38,664 nt of DNA from Azonexus sp. (GTDB lineage: Bacteria > Pseudomonadota > Gammaproteobacteria > Burkholderiales > Rhodocyclaceae). Made by a program: the position numbers and the translations under genes. The stretch spans positions 1 to 38,664 of the forward strand of contig NZ_JAVBXX010000030.1 in NCBI RefSeq assembly GCF_030824335.1, in the 5' to 3' direction. Position 1 is the stretch's first letter. Each line of letters opens with the position of its first letter. Below the pieces are notes generated by a model. That model was given only the letters and a program-made list of their open reading frames with translations. It had not been told where the DNA came from and did not search any database. Below, piece by piece: positions 8,199 to 14,723 of this stretch.

Positions 8199-8225
8199 TG
8201 TAAGAAATGCGGCCCCTGCGCCGAC
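8199..8225 (+). promoter_or_regulatory. Candidate ECF promoter 2 (TGTAAG-N17-CGAC), RiPP precursor gene
   Basis: TGTAAG at 8199-8204 and CGAC at 8222-8225 with a 17-base spacer, starting 8 bases after the ccdA-like stop. The spacer ends in CCCCTGCGC, nearly identical to copy 3. A start point about 7 bases after CGAC would give a leader of about 45 bases. Confidence 0.8.
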
Positions 8226-8276
8226 GAAACAACAGGCAGACTTTCTGCCATCACCCCCACCTCAATGGAGACCATC

Positions 8277-8603
8277 ATGAAAAAACAAACACTCACCGCG
8301 CTGGCCATCGGTTCCGCCTTCGCTGCCGTCGCACTGACGCCGGTCACCCATGCGGCCGACAATCCTTTCGCCGCCAAGCAACTATCGGCCGGCTATCAAC
8401 TGGCGCAAGCCGATACCAAGGGCAAGGAAGGCAAATGCGGTGAGGCCAAGTGTGGTGCCGGCAAGAAAGCCACCGAGAAAACAAAGGATGGCAAATGCGC
8501 CGCCGACAAGAAGGCCGAAGGAAAGTGCGGTGCCGACAAGACGCCGGCCGATAAAAAGAAAGACGGCAAATGCGGTGAAGCCAAGTGTGGTGCCAGCAAG
8601 TAA
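8277..8603 (+). CDS. hvfA: HvfA/bufferin-type Cys-rich RiPP precursor
   Basis: A 108-residue exported peptide precursor. It has a Sec signal (residues 1-26, MKKQTLTALAIGS... ending THA), a spacer, then a low-complexity region of Lys, Gly, Ala, Asp and Glu with six cysteines, each in a (E/D/A)-x-KC context: EGKCG, EAKCG, DGKCA, EGKCG, DGKCG, EAKCG. HvfA proteins carry EGKCG repeats whose cysteines are converted by the HvfB-HvfC enzyme pair to copper-binding oxazolone-thioamide groups; both partners are encoded just downstream. The ATG at 8277 is chosen over the upstream in-frame ATG at 8265 because GGAG lies 6 bases before it. An ECF-type promoter precedes and a hairpin terminator follows. Modification and metal specificity are inferred, not seen. 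Confidence 0.9.
   Translation: MKKQTLTALAIGSAFAAVALTPVTHAADNPFAAKQLSAGYQLAQADTKGKEGKCGEAKCGAGKKATEKTKDGKCAADKKAEGKCGADKTPADKKKDGKCGEAKCGASK
8430..8600 (+). repeat. Direct repeat inside the precursor gene (36 bp, two copies)
   Basis: Bases 8430-8465 and 8565-8600 are the same 36-base unit with two mismatches (34/36). Each encodes GKCGEAKCGA(G/S)K. The copies flank the two single-cysteine repeats, giving a 2-1-1-2 cysteine layout and suggesting internal duplication of the modified core. Confidence 0.9.
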
Positions 8604-8617
8604 ATTCTTAGTCCCCC

Positions 8618-8644
8618 GGGCCGGTGAAACCCACCGGCCCTTTT
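8618..8644 (+). terminator. Terminator or attenuator between precursor and enzyme genes
   Basis: A perfect 9-bp GC-rich stem (8618-8626 with 8632-8640), a 5-base loop and four T residues lie 14 bases after the precursor stop. The short T run suggests partial termination, which would give much precursor mRNA and less enzyme mRNA, as in many RiPP operons. Confidence 0.8.
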
Positions 8645-8658
8645 GAAGGAATCCCGCC

Positions 8659-9192
8659 ATGCCGCAATCCCTGCTGCCCCGCCAGCCCATCCCGGCGCTC
8701 GACGTAGCGCTGCTTTCCGGCGCCCGCCTGAGCCTCACCGCTGGTGATGCACAACATTTCACGCTACTGGTCTTCTACCGTGGCTACCACTGCCCGCTGT
8801 GCCGCACTTACCTGAGCGAACTGAACCGCCTGCATGATGACTTCACGGCGCGCGGCGTAGCCGTCAAGGTGCTGTCGTCCGACACGCAGGAGCGCGCCCG
8901 CCGCGCCACCGACGAATGGTCACTCGACCGCCTCGATCTCGGTTATGGGCTGGCCGAAGCCGACGCCCGCGCCTGGGGCCTGTACATCTCGACCGGACGC
9001 GGCCTGACCTCGACCGGCGTCGAGGAACCGGCCCGCTTTTCCGAACCCGGCATTTTCCTGATCCGCCCCGACCTGACGCTGTACTGGGCCAACGTCCAGA
9101 CCATGCCCTTCGCGCGGCCGCACTTCAAGGACATGCTCGGCGCCATCGACTTCGTGCTGGCCAAAGACTACCCGGCACGCGGAGAAGCCTGA
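8659..9192 (+). CDS. Peroxiredoxin-like (AhpC/TSA) protein
   Basis: A 177-residue thioredoxin-fold protein of the AhpC/TSA peroxiredoxin-like type. The putative peroxidatic site is YRGYHCPLCRTYL, a C-x2-C pair at C45 and C48 in the usual place after the first beta strand. No signal peptide is present, so it is cytoplasmic. GAAGGA precedes the ATG. The stop overlaps the start of the DUF692 gene by one base (TGATG), so it is translationally coupled to the RiPP enzyme. A peroxiredoxin between precursor and enzyme genes is not part of the minimal hvfABC set. It could handle peroxide from the oxygen-using enzyme or act on the thiol-rich precursor before export; this is inference. Confidence 0.85.
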   Translation: MPQSLLPRQPIPALDVALLSGARLSLTAGDAQHFTLLVFYRGYHCPLCRTYLSELNRLHDDFTARGVAVKVLSSDTQERARRATDEWSLDRLDLGYGLAEADARAWGLYISTGRGLTSTGVEEPARFSEPGIFLIRPDLTLYWANVQTMPFARPHFKDMLGAIDFVLAKDYPARGEA

Positions 9193-10040
9193 TGCAAGCC
9201 CGCACCGCGCACGGCGCCGGCCTCGGTTTCCGGCGCGAGCTGATCGCCCCGCTGCAGGCCGGCATGCCGGCCGCCATCGACTTCTTCGAACTGGCCCCGG
9301 AAAACTGGGCCGGCATGGGCGGGCGTTCGGCGCGGCAACTGCGCGAATTCAGCGAACGCTACCCCTTCGTCTGCCACGGGTTGTCGCTGTCGCTGGGCGG
9401 CCCCGGGCCGCTCGACGAGACGCTGCTCCACCGCATCCGCGATTTCATGCGCGAGCACGGCATGACGCTGTACACCGAACACCTTTCCTGGTGCGCCGAC
9501 GACCGCCAACTCTACGACTTGCTGCCGATCCCGCAGACAGAGGCAGCAGTGCGCTGGACCGCCGAGCGCATCCAGCGGGTGCAGGACATCCTCGGCCAGC
9601 GCATCGGCATCGAGAACGCTTCGACCTACGTCGCGCCGCCCGGCGCCGAGATGAGCGAAGCCGAATTCATCACCGCAGTCGTCGAAGCCGCCGACTGCCT
9701 GCTCCACCTCGACGTCAACAACATCTACGTGAACAGCCGCAACTTCGGTTTCGACGCGCATGAATTCCTCGCCGCGCTGCCTCTTAAGCGCACCTGCTAC
9801 ATCCATGTCGCCGGCCACTACGTCGAGCCGGACGGGCTGATCATCGACACCCACGGCGCGCCGGTGATCGACCCGGTGTGGTCGCTGCTCGCCGATGCTT
9901 ACGCGCGCATCGGCGGTGACGTACCAACCTGCCTCGAACGCGACTTCAATTTCCCCGATCTGGCCGCGTTGACCGCAGAAATCGACATCATCGCCCGCCT
10001 GCAGGCTGCGGCCCCGTCCATCCAGCGCAAGGCAGCCTGA
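9192..10040 (+). CDS. hvfB: DUF692 MNIO enzyme (HvfB/BufB/MbnB-like)
   Basis: A 282-residue TIM-barrel enzyme of the DUF692 family, the multinuclear non-heme iron oxidative enzymes that use oxygen to rearrange cysteines in RiPP precursors (MbnB, HvfB). The conserved metal-binding segments are visible in order: FFELAPENW, CHGLSLSLGG, YTEHLSWC, IGIENASTY, LLHLDVNNIYVN, YIHVAGH, IDTHGAPVIDPVW and LERDFNFP, with the His, Glu, Asp and Asn residues expected to hold the iron ions. The length fits the family. The ATG at 9192 overlaps the peroxiredoxin stop; the long frame reaching back to 8916 is a shadow. DUF2063 follows after 3 bases. The expected substrate is the precursor at 8277. Confidence 0.95.
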   Translation: MQARTAHGAGLGFRRELIAPLQAGMPAAIDFFELAPENWAGMGGRSARQLREFSERYPFVCHGLSLSLGGPGPLDETLLHRIRDFMREHGMTLYTEHLSWCADDRQLYDLLPIPQTEAAVRWTAERIQRVQDILGQRIGIENASTYVAPPGAEMSEAEFITAVVEAADCLLHLDVNNIYVNSRNFGFDAHEFLAALPLKRTCYIHVAGHYVEPDGLIIDTHGAPVIDPVWSLLADAYARIGGDVPTCLERDFNFPDLAALTAEIDIIARLQAAAPSIQRKAA

Positions 10041-10043
10041 ATC

Positions 10044-10772
10044 ATGGCCTTCCAGACTTTCCAGCACGCCTTCGCCCGCCACCTGCGCGACCCGCAACGC
10101 ACGCCGCGCCCGCCCGGTGTTCCGGCTCGCGGCATGGCCGTCTACAACGAACTGGTCGGCAACAACCTGCGCAGTTTTCTCGACAGTGGCTTTCCGGTGT
10201 GCCGGACCATCCTCGGTGAAACGCGCTGGCAGCGCCTGGCCCGCCGCTTCCTGCGCGACTGGCCGTTACGCACGCCGTGGTTCCGCGAAATCCCGCGCGA
10301 GTTCGTGCATTTCGTGACAACAACGCCGGGCCTGCGCCTGCCGCGCTGGCTACCGGAACTGGCGCATTACGAATGGGTCGAACTGGCTGCCGACATCGCC
10401 GATGCGGCAATTCCGGTGCACGACCCGGCCGGCGACCTGCGCAGCCGCCCGGTGGTCCTCAACCCGGTGCTATTCAACCTCGCCTACGCCTGGCCGGTGC
10501 ACCGGATCGGCCCTGACCACCGACCGCGCCGACCGGCAGCGACGCATCTGCTGATCCATCGCGATCCTGAGGACATCGTGCGTTTCAGCGAAATCAACCC
10601 GGTCACCGCCCGCCTGCTGACGCTGCTGGCAGCAAGCCCGCAAAGTGGCGAAGCCGCCTCCCGGCAGATCGCCGCCGAACTGCAGCACGCCGACCCGCAA
10701 CGTCTCGTCGATTTCGGCGTCGACCTGCTCAACGACCTACGCCGGCAAGGAATCGTCCTCGGTACCGTGTAA
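10044..10772 (+). CDS. hvfC: DUF2063 RiPP partner protein (HvfC/BufC-like)
   Basis: A 242-residue DUF2063 family protein, the partner that binds the precursor and presents it to the DUF692 enzyme. The N-terminal DNA-binding-like domain typical of the family is recognisable: FQHAFARHLRD, RGMAVYNELVGNNLRSFLDSGFPVCRTILGE, WFREIPREFVHF, LPELAHYEWVELAAD. A variable C-terminal part includes SEINPVTARLLTLL and ends in a helix with DLLNDLRRQGIV, resembling a precursor-recognition fold. It starts 3 bases after hvfB, so the two are one unit. The last bases and stop codon overlap the third ECF-type promoter. The pairing of DUF692 and DUF2063 next to a Cys-repeat exported peptide defines the system. Confidence 0.93.
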   Translation: MAFQTFQHAFARHLRDPQRTPRPPGVPARGMAVYNELVGNNLRSFLDSGFPVCRTILGETRWQRLARRFLRDWPLRTPWFREIPREFVHFVTTTPGLRLPRWLPELAHYEWVELAADIADAAIPVHDPAGDLRSRPVVLNPVLFNLAYAWPVHRIGPDHRPRRPAATHLLIHRDPEDIVRFSEINPVTARLLTLLAASPQSGEAASRQIAAELQHADPQRLVDFGVDLLNDLRRQGIVLGTV

Positions 10773-10794
10773 GTTTTGCGCCCCCTGCGCCGAC
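10768..10794 (+). promoter_or_regulatory. Candidate ECF promoter 3 (TGTAAG-N17-CGAC), thioredoxin-sigma operon
   Basis: TGTAAG at 10768-10773 overlaps the hvfC stop codon; CGAC is at 10791-10794 after a 17-base spacer whose last nine bases (CCCCTGCGC) match copy 2. It would drive the thioredoxin, the sigma factor, the anti-sigma factor and the peroxidase, making the sigma factor autoregulated. Confidence 0.8.
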
Positions 10795-10830
10795 TAATCC
10801 TCACCCCCTAATCTCACCCGGTGCTACACC

Positions 10831-11211
10831 ATGAAAACCATCCGTCTCCTCGCCAGCCTCGCCTTTGCGACTGCCGCCAGTTTCGCCCACGCGCTCGACA
10901 TCGCCCCCTGGTCACCCGCCGATTTTGCCGAGCAGCAGGCACAGGGCAAGGCCGTCGCCTTGCATTTCCATGCCGACTGGTGCCCGACCTGCCGGGCGCA
11001 GGAAAAAGTTTTCAACGGCTGGCGCGGCGACGCCACCGTGCCCGGCCGCCTGCTCGTCGTCGACTACGACAATGCCCGCGAACTGCGCCGCCAACTCGGC
11101 GTGCGCATGCAATCAACGCTGATCGTCTTCAAGGGCAAGAAGGAAGTCGCCCGACTGGCCGGCGACACCGACCCCGCCAACCTGAGCACCGCGCTGGCCG
11201 CCGCGCGTTGA
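10831..11211 (+). CDS. Periplasmic thioredoxin-like protein
   Basis: A 126-residue protein with a Sec signal peptide (residues 1-21, ending AHA) and a thioredoxin fold with active site ADWCPTCRAQEKVF (C51 and C54). The cis-proline loop region is around QSTLIVFKGKKEVARL. It resembles the C-terminal thioredoxin domain of DsbD. With the CcdA-like protein at 7457, which shares its promoter type, it could rebuild a split DsbD relay feeding electrons to periplasmic thiols, for example cysteines of the exported RiPP peptide. It is the first gene behind ECF-type promoter 3 and is followed after 29 bases by the ECF sigma gene. Confidence 0.9.
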   Translation: MKTIRLLASLAFATAASFAHALDIAPWSPADFAEQQAQGKAVALHFHADWCPTCRAQEKVFNGWRGDATVPGRLLVVDYDNARELRRQLGVRMQSTLIVFKGKKEVARLAGDTDPANLSTALAAAR

Positions 11212-11240
11212 GCTACCATGGCCGCATTCCGGCCCGTGCC

Positions 11241-11846
11241 ATGGAGGCTGCCATCACACCCACCGCCCTCATCGACAACGCCTTCGTCGAACAAGTCCGC
11301 CGTGACATGCTGGCCTTCGCCCAACTCCAGTTGCGCGACGCCACGCTCGCTGAAGACGCCGTGCAGGATGCGCTGACCGCCGCGCTCACCGGCGGCAAGG
11401 ACTTCGCCGGGCGCTCGGCGCTGAAAACCTGGGTCTTCGGCATCCTGCGCCACAAGATCGTGGACCTGATCCGCCAGCAATCCCGGACGACGCCGATCTC
11501 CGCCTTTGGCAACGACGAGGACGACATAGACCAGACCTTCGACGCGCTGTTCAAGGCAAATGCCCACTGGCAACCGGCGTGCCGGCCAGCCGCCTGGGCC
11601 GACCCCGAAGCCGCGCTGCGCGAAAAACACTTCTGGGCCATCTTCGACGCCTGCCTGACCCACCTGCCGAAAAACACCGCGCGCGTCTTCATGATGCGCG
11701 AATTCCTCGAACTCGATACCGGCGAAGTCTGCGCCGCCGCCGGCATCACCACCAGCAACTGCCACGTCATCCTGCACCGCGCCCGCAGCGCCCTGCGCGA
11801 CTGCCTGGAAAAAGGCTGGTTCCTCGCCGGAGAACGCCCATGTTGA
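11241..11846 (+). CDS. ECF-family RNA polymerase sigma factor
   Basis: A 201-residue sigma-70 family protein of the extracytoplasmic-function class. Region 2 spans about residues 15-85 (MLAFAQLQLRDATLAEDAVQDALTAAL, then LKTWVFGILRHKIVDLIRQQ). Region 4 is at about 130-190 (LPKNTARVFMMREFLELDTGEVCAAAGITTSNCHVILHRARSALRDC), an intact helix-turn-helix. The start is the ATG at 11241; the longer frame from 10821 only shadows the thioredoxin gene. The gene overlaps the anti-sigma gene by 7 bases. Three matching -35/-10-like sites in this window, one upstream of its own operon, suggest that it controls the RiPP cluster. Related clusters elsewhere also carry ECF sigma factors linked to metal or oxidative stress. 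Confidence 0.93.
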   Translation: MEAAITPTALIDNAFVEQVRRDMLAFAQLQLRDATLAEDAVQDALTAALTGGKDFAGRSALKTWVFGILRHKIVDLIRQQSRTTPISAFGNDEDDIDQTFDALFKANAHWQPACRPAAWADPEAALREKHFWAIFDACLTHLPKNTARVFMMREFLELDTGEVCAAAGITTSNCHVILHRARSALRDCLEKGWFLAGERPC

Positions 11847-12064
11847 ACTGCAAGGACGCCACCCACCGCATGTCGGAAGCCGAAGACCGCGAACTTGGCC
11901 TGGGCGAACGCGTCGAACTGAGCATACATCTGGCCATGTGCAAAGGCTGCCGCAACTACCAGCAACACCTGCACATCCTGCGCGATGCGTGCCGGGGTTA
12001 CCGGGAGCATTTACTGGGCACCGATGGTGACTTGCTTCGTCCAGAACGAAAAGGAGAGTCGTGA
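11840..12064 (+). CDS. Zinc-finger anti-sigma factor (short)
   Basis: A 74-residue protein with a C...H-x3-C-x2-C zinc-binding signature: an early cysteine in MLNCKDATH and HLAMCKGC near residue 30. This is the anti-sigma zinc-finger domain that binds and inhibits an ECF sigma factor. The gene overlaps the sigma gene by 7 bases, which fixes the partnership. Unlike many anti-sigma factors it has no transmembrane helix, so it is probably a soluble redox- or metal-sensing regulator. The stop overlaps the next gene by one base. Confidence 0.88.
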   Translation: MLNCKDATHRMSEAEDRELGLGERVELSIHLAMCKGCRNYQQHLHILRDACRGYREHLLGTDGDLLRPERKGES

Positions 12065-12630
12065 TGAAAACAAACTGGCTGCGCCGACTGGGTTTATCCA
12101 GCCTTCTCGCTTTTTCCGCCCTGCCACCGGCGCAGGCTCAAACCGCCTGTCCCGGCTTGCTGGATCATCAGTTCGTCAATCTGCAGGACGGCTCACCGAT
12201 GCCGCTCTGCCAATACGCAGGCAAGGTCATTCTGGTTGTCAATACCGCCAGCAAATGTGCCTTCACCTCGCAATATGAAGGGCTGGAAAAACTCTACGCC
12301 CGGCTGAAGGATCGCGGCCTGGTCGTACTCGGTTTTCCGTCAAACGATTTTGGCGAGCAGGAGCCGGGCAACGACAAGCAAATTGCAGAGTTCTGCCGCC
12401 TGACCTATGGCGTCGAATTTCCAATGGTCGCCAAAACCATCGTCAAAGGGCCGGGCGCCAACGCGTTCTATAAACAATTGGCCGAACGCACCGGCAGCAC
12501 GCCGAAATGGAATTTCCACAAATACCTGATCAATCGCGACGGCAGCGAAGTGGTGGCCTACACCAGCCTGACCTCGCCAGATAGTCGGAGTTTGTTGAAG
12601 AAGATTGAGCAGTTTCTTGGTCAGCATTGA
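12064..12630 (+). CDS. Exported glutathione peroxidase-like protein
   Basis: A 188-residue thiol peroxidase of the glutathione peroxidase family with a signal peptide (about residues 1-26, ending AQA), so it should act in the periplasm. The cysteine version of the active site is NTASKCAFTSQY. The other catalytic positions are in place: Gln in NDFGEQEPG, and Trp and Asn in KWNFHKYLI. A GTG at 12061 opens the frame, but the ATG at 12064 has AAGGAG 7 bases upstream and overlaps the anti-sigma stop (TGATG). It is the last gene of the thioredoxin-sigma operon. In the periplasm a thioredoxin-type reductant is the more likely electron donor, and one is encoded in the same operon. Confidence 0.9.
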   Translation: MKTNWLRRLGLSSLLAFSALPPAQAQTACPGLLDHQFVNLQDGSPMPLCQYAGKVILVVNTASKCAFTSQYEGLEKLYARLKDRGLVVLGFPSNDFGEQEPGNDKQIAEFCRLTYGVEFPMVAKTIVKGPGANAFYKQLAERTGSTPKWNFHKYLINRDGSEVVAYTSLTSPDSRSLLKKIEQFLGQH

Positions 12631-12686
12631 TTAGGCAAGGCGGGGTTTGTTGAGGAATTTGGCCAAGGGCTGGAAGCGACCGATTC

Positions 12687-12825
12687 TGTTGAAAAACTCA
12701 AAACCGTGCTTTTCCAAGGTATGTCGAAACCTTCCCGGTGGCGAAATCGTCGAATACAGAGCGATTGTGCGCGTCGAATTTTTTGGCCCAAGCTCCCTTT
12801 CCACCAGAAAGCGAGTTTTTCAACA
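12687..12825. repeat. 13-bp inverted repeat, probable transposable-element remnant
   Basis: Bases 12687-12699 (TGTTGAAAAACTC) and 12813-12825 (its exact reverse complement) enclose 113 bases. The 265-base gap 12631-12895 that holds it has no convincing gene. The arms resemble insertion-sequence ends, but no transposase fragment is seen. The element marks the start of an accessory patch. Confidence 0.5.
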
Positions 12826-12895
12826 CCATCAACCGATTTCGGACAATCGCGCTTTCAGTAAGCCGTCGTTTGGAAGTTAAAGGTTTGGGATCCGA

Positions 12896-13630
12896 TTATC
12901 CGCGGACAAGATATGCTAGAAGATGAGCAAGAATATGGGCAATGATCGCAGCCTCCAAGCCGTACCGCCAATAGAGGCAACCGGCTACCACTCCAAAAAT
13001 CGCATTCACAATCACGACGTAGGCAAAAGTCATCGCGGGTACTGTGCCCAGTATTGCTGCGGTGGCCGGCACGTGTGAAACTCCGAACAGCAAAGCGCTT
13101 AGACAAATTGCCATCCAAACCACGCTCGAATGCGGTTTTTCGCTCGCCTGCTGAAAAATGCGCCAACCGACCCAAACTAGAAGGGTCATCAGGCCCCAAC
13201 GAACTAGGACTTCTTCGGTGATCCCGCCATACAAGACTCGGACCGACAGTGGAATAGCCATTTTCCCCTGGGTAGCGGCAAGTTCGCTTGGCGAGTAGGC
13301 GTGGAATCCGACAATCACCACGGCACCAATCAGTCCCCCGATGACGCCGGGCATCCACAGAGGGCGAGATGCTGAAAGCATGTCACCTCGATTTGCAATT
13401 GCAGACAAGACTGGAGCACCAAGACCTACCATTGGACCAAGTCTTGTGCCTGCGACACTTGCTAGGATGACCAATAAAAAGCTTTGGCTCATTGTGGCGA
13501 ACTGCAATGTCTCAATTGGAACCGGCAGACTTTGCGATTTAGCAAACAGAGGCAGAGCAAGCAAAGCGATTGCGACACAGCCTGGACTAGCCATCAATGC
13601 GATCAGTATTGTTTGTTTCCAATTATTCAA
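12896..13630 (-). CDS. CPBP-family intramembrane metalloprotease
   Basis: A 244-residue membrane protein of the CPBP (CAAX protease/bacteriocin-processing, Abi) family with about seven hydrophobic segments. The catalytic motifs are present: GGITEEVLVRW (the EE...R motif), FGVSHVP (second motif His) and the last-helix HILAHLLAY with a preceding NAIFG. The first codon appears to be TTG at 13630, overlapping the GNAT gene by 8 bases; the next in-frame ATG at 13594 would trim the first helix. The substrate is unknown; such proteins occur in bacteriocin immunity and in accessory cassettes. The base composition is more AT-rich than in the flanking blocks, consistent with recent acquisition. Confidence 0.82.
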   Translation of the reverse strand: MNNWKQTILIALMASPGCVAIALLALPLFAKSQSLPVPIETLQFATMSQSFLLVILASVAGTRLGPMVGLGAPVLSAIANRGDMLSASRPLWMPGVIGGLIGAVVIVGFHAYSPSELAATQGKMAIPLSVRVLYGGITEEVLVRWGLMTLLVWVGWRIFQQASEKPHSSVVWMAICLSALLFGVSHVPATAAILGTVPAMTFAYVVIVNAIFGVVAGCLYWRYGLEAAIIAHILAHLLAYLVRG

Positions 13631-14165
13631 GTCCGCTCAACCTGATTTCACGTTGTCGAAGAAGTGTATAAAGAACCTGGTCGATCAACTGACCGTCTTT
13701 ATAAGCGCTCTTGTGGAGAACGGCCTCGCGCACGAAGCCAGCTTTTTCGAGAACACGCATTGAGGCGGGATTCCATGAAAATACTGGTGCCTCTAAGCGC
13801 TCCAAATTATATTGGTTGAGGCAATATTGAGAAGCAATGCGCACAGCTACCGACATAATCCCGCGCCCCCAGAAATGCTCTCCTAGCCAGTAGCCGAAAT
13901 GGCCTGTTTTGACGAAGATATCCTCACCAAGGTCAACGCCAATGCCGCCAGCGGCAACGCCATCAACTTCAATGGCCCACTGCGACGGTTCAGACGTCGT
14001 TTGAAGGTGGGAAAACCAAGAGCTTGCATCGGCGTCCGTATAAGGATGGGGAAACCGATCTTGGAGATTTAGCCAAATTTTTCGGTTGTTCGCCGCAGAA
14101 ATTAGCTCCTCCGCATCGCGAGTCTGCCATTCTCGAATCACACACAAGCCGCAGTCTATTCTCAT
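13623..14165 (-). CDS. GNAT N-acetyltransferase (RimJ/RimL type)
   Basis: A 180-residue acetyltransferase. The acetyl-CoA binding region is seen at GYWLGEHFWGRGIMSVAVRIASQY, followed by the conserved LERLEAPVFSWNPASMRVLEKAGFVREAVLHKSAYKDGQLIDQVLY, typical of the RimJ/RimL subgroup. The frame is open to 14243, but the ATG at 14165 gives the normal family N-terminus. A GGGAG lies upstream at a long spacing. It overlaps the CPBP protease gene by 8 bases, so the two are co-transcribed. The substrate cannot be told; members acetylate ribosomal protein N-termini, amines or antibiotics. Confidence 0.85.
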   Translation of the reverse strand: MRIDCGLCVIREWQTRDAEELISAANNRKIWLNLQDRFPHPYTDADASSWFSHLQTTSEPSQWAIEVDGVAAGGIGVDLGEDIFVKTGHFGYWLGEHFWGRGIMSVAVRIASQYCLNQYNLERLEAPVFSWNPASMRVLEKAGFVREAVLHKSAYKDGQLIDQVLYTLLRQREIRLSGLE

Positions 14166-14375
14166 GTTTTCAAACGGGCTCCCAGGCCCGAAGTATATGT
14201 GGTCATAGATCCGGTAAGTATAGCAACGGCAATCTAACCCCAAAGAGCGCTCGTCCTAACCTGGAAGTTGCTCGTGGGGCCGCTGTGGGCGAAGAATTTG
14301 ACTGACCGCTCTTGCCCGAACGTTGTCGAAAGGCCATTCACACGACTTGACCCTAAACCGCCCAGGGCGACGGCA

Positions 14376-14684
14376 TCAAACGCGAGAAATTGGGCGCACG
14401 ACCAGGACGTTCTTCCCCTGCACGGGAGTCCCCATGTATTCCAAGCCGACTTCTTCTGCGGAGACGAGCGCCAGTTCCACACGTCCTTGATACTGGGTTA
14501 AGAAGCGCTCAATGGCTTCGCCTTCGTCGCATCCTCTCTGGAATTTCCAAAACCCTGCGGGACTGGTCTCGGAAGTGGGGCCGAACATGCTGAGTACGGC
14601 CCAGCCTTGGTGCGGGTTCTTGACCTTGTAATCGCTCATGGACTCCAAATGGGCGAGACCTGCAAGCTCTGAAAGTAAAGACAT
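14376..14684 (-). CDS. Uncharacterised small protein (102 aa)
   Basis: I do not recognise this protein. The start ATG at 14684 has GGAG five bases upstream on the minus strand, better than the more distal one at 14702. It is soluble, begins MSLLSELAGLAHLESM, has one cysteine (RGCDEGEAIE), and ends with a beta-rich segment (GKNVLVVRPISRV). The order charged helix, FGPTSETSPAGFWKFQRG, then ERFLTQYQGRVELALVSAEEV suggests a compact alpha/beta domain. It lies on the same strand as the GNAT and CPBP genes, with a 210-base gap (14166-14375) in which I see no gene. It is probably part of the same accessory patch. Confidence 0.55.
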   Translation of the reverse strand: MSLLSELAGLAHLESMSDYKVKNPHQGWAVLSMFGPTSETSPAGFWKFQRGCDEGEAIERFLTQYQGRVELALVSAEEVGLEYMGTPVQGKNVLVVRPISRV

Positions 14685-14723
14685 AGTGGCTCCGTGACAC
14701 ACTTGTTCGGGGTTGCCGACTGA

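Noticed and set aside
8916..9191. Upstream extension of the DUF692 frame
   Set aside because: It shadows the peroxiredoxin gene in another frame; family homology begins at 9192.
12647..12880. 77-codon open frame downstream of the peroxidase gene
   Set aside because: No ribosome-binding site, no recognisable protein features, and it lies across the inverted-repeat remnant; treated as non-coding.
14166..14375. Possible integron attC site between the small unknown gene and the GNAT gene
   Set aside because: A GTTAGAT-like core is present on the minus strand, but no matching RYYYAAC core at the right distance and no clear inner inverted repeats were found; no integrase gene is in the window.
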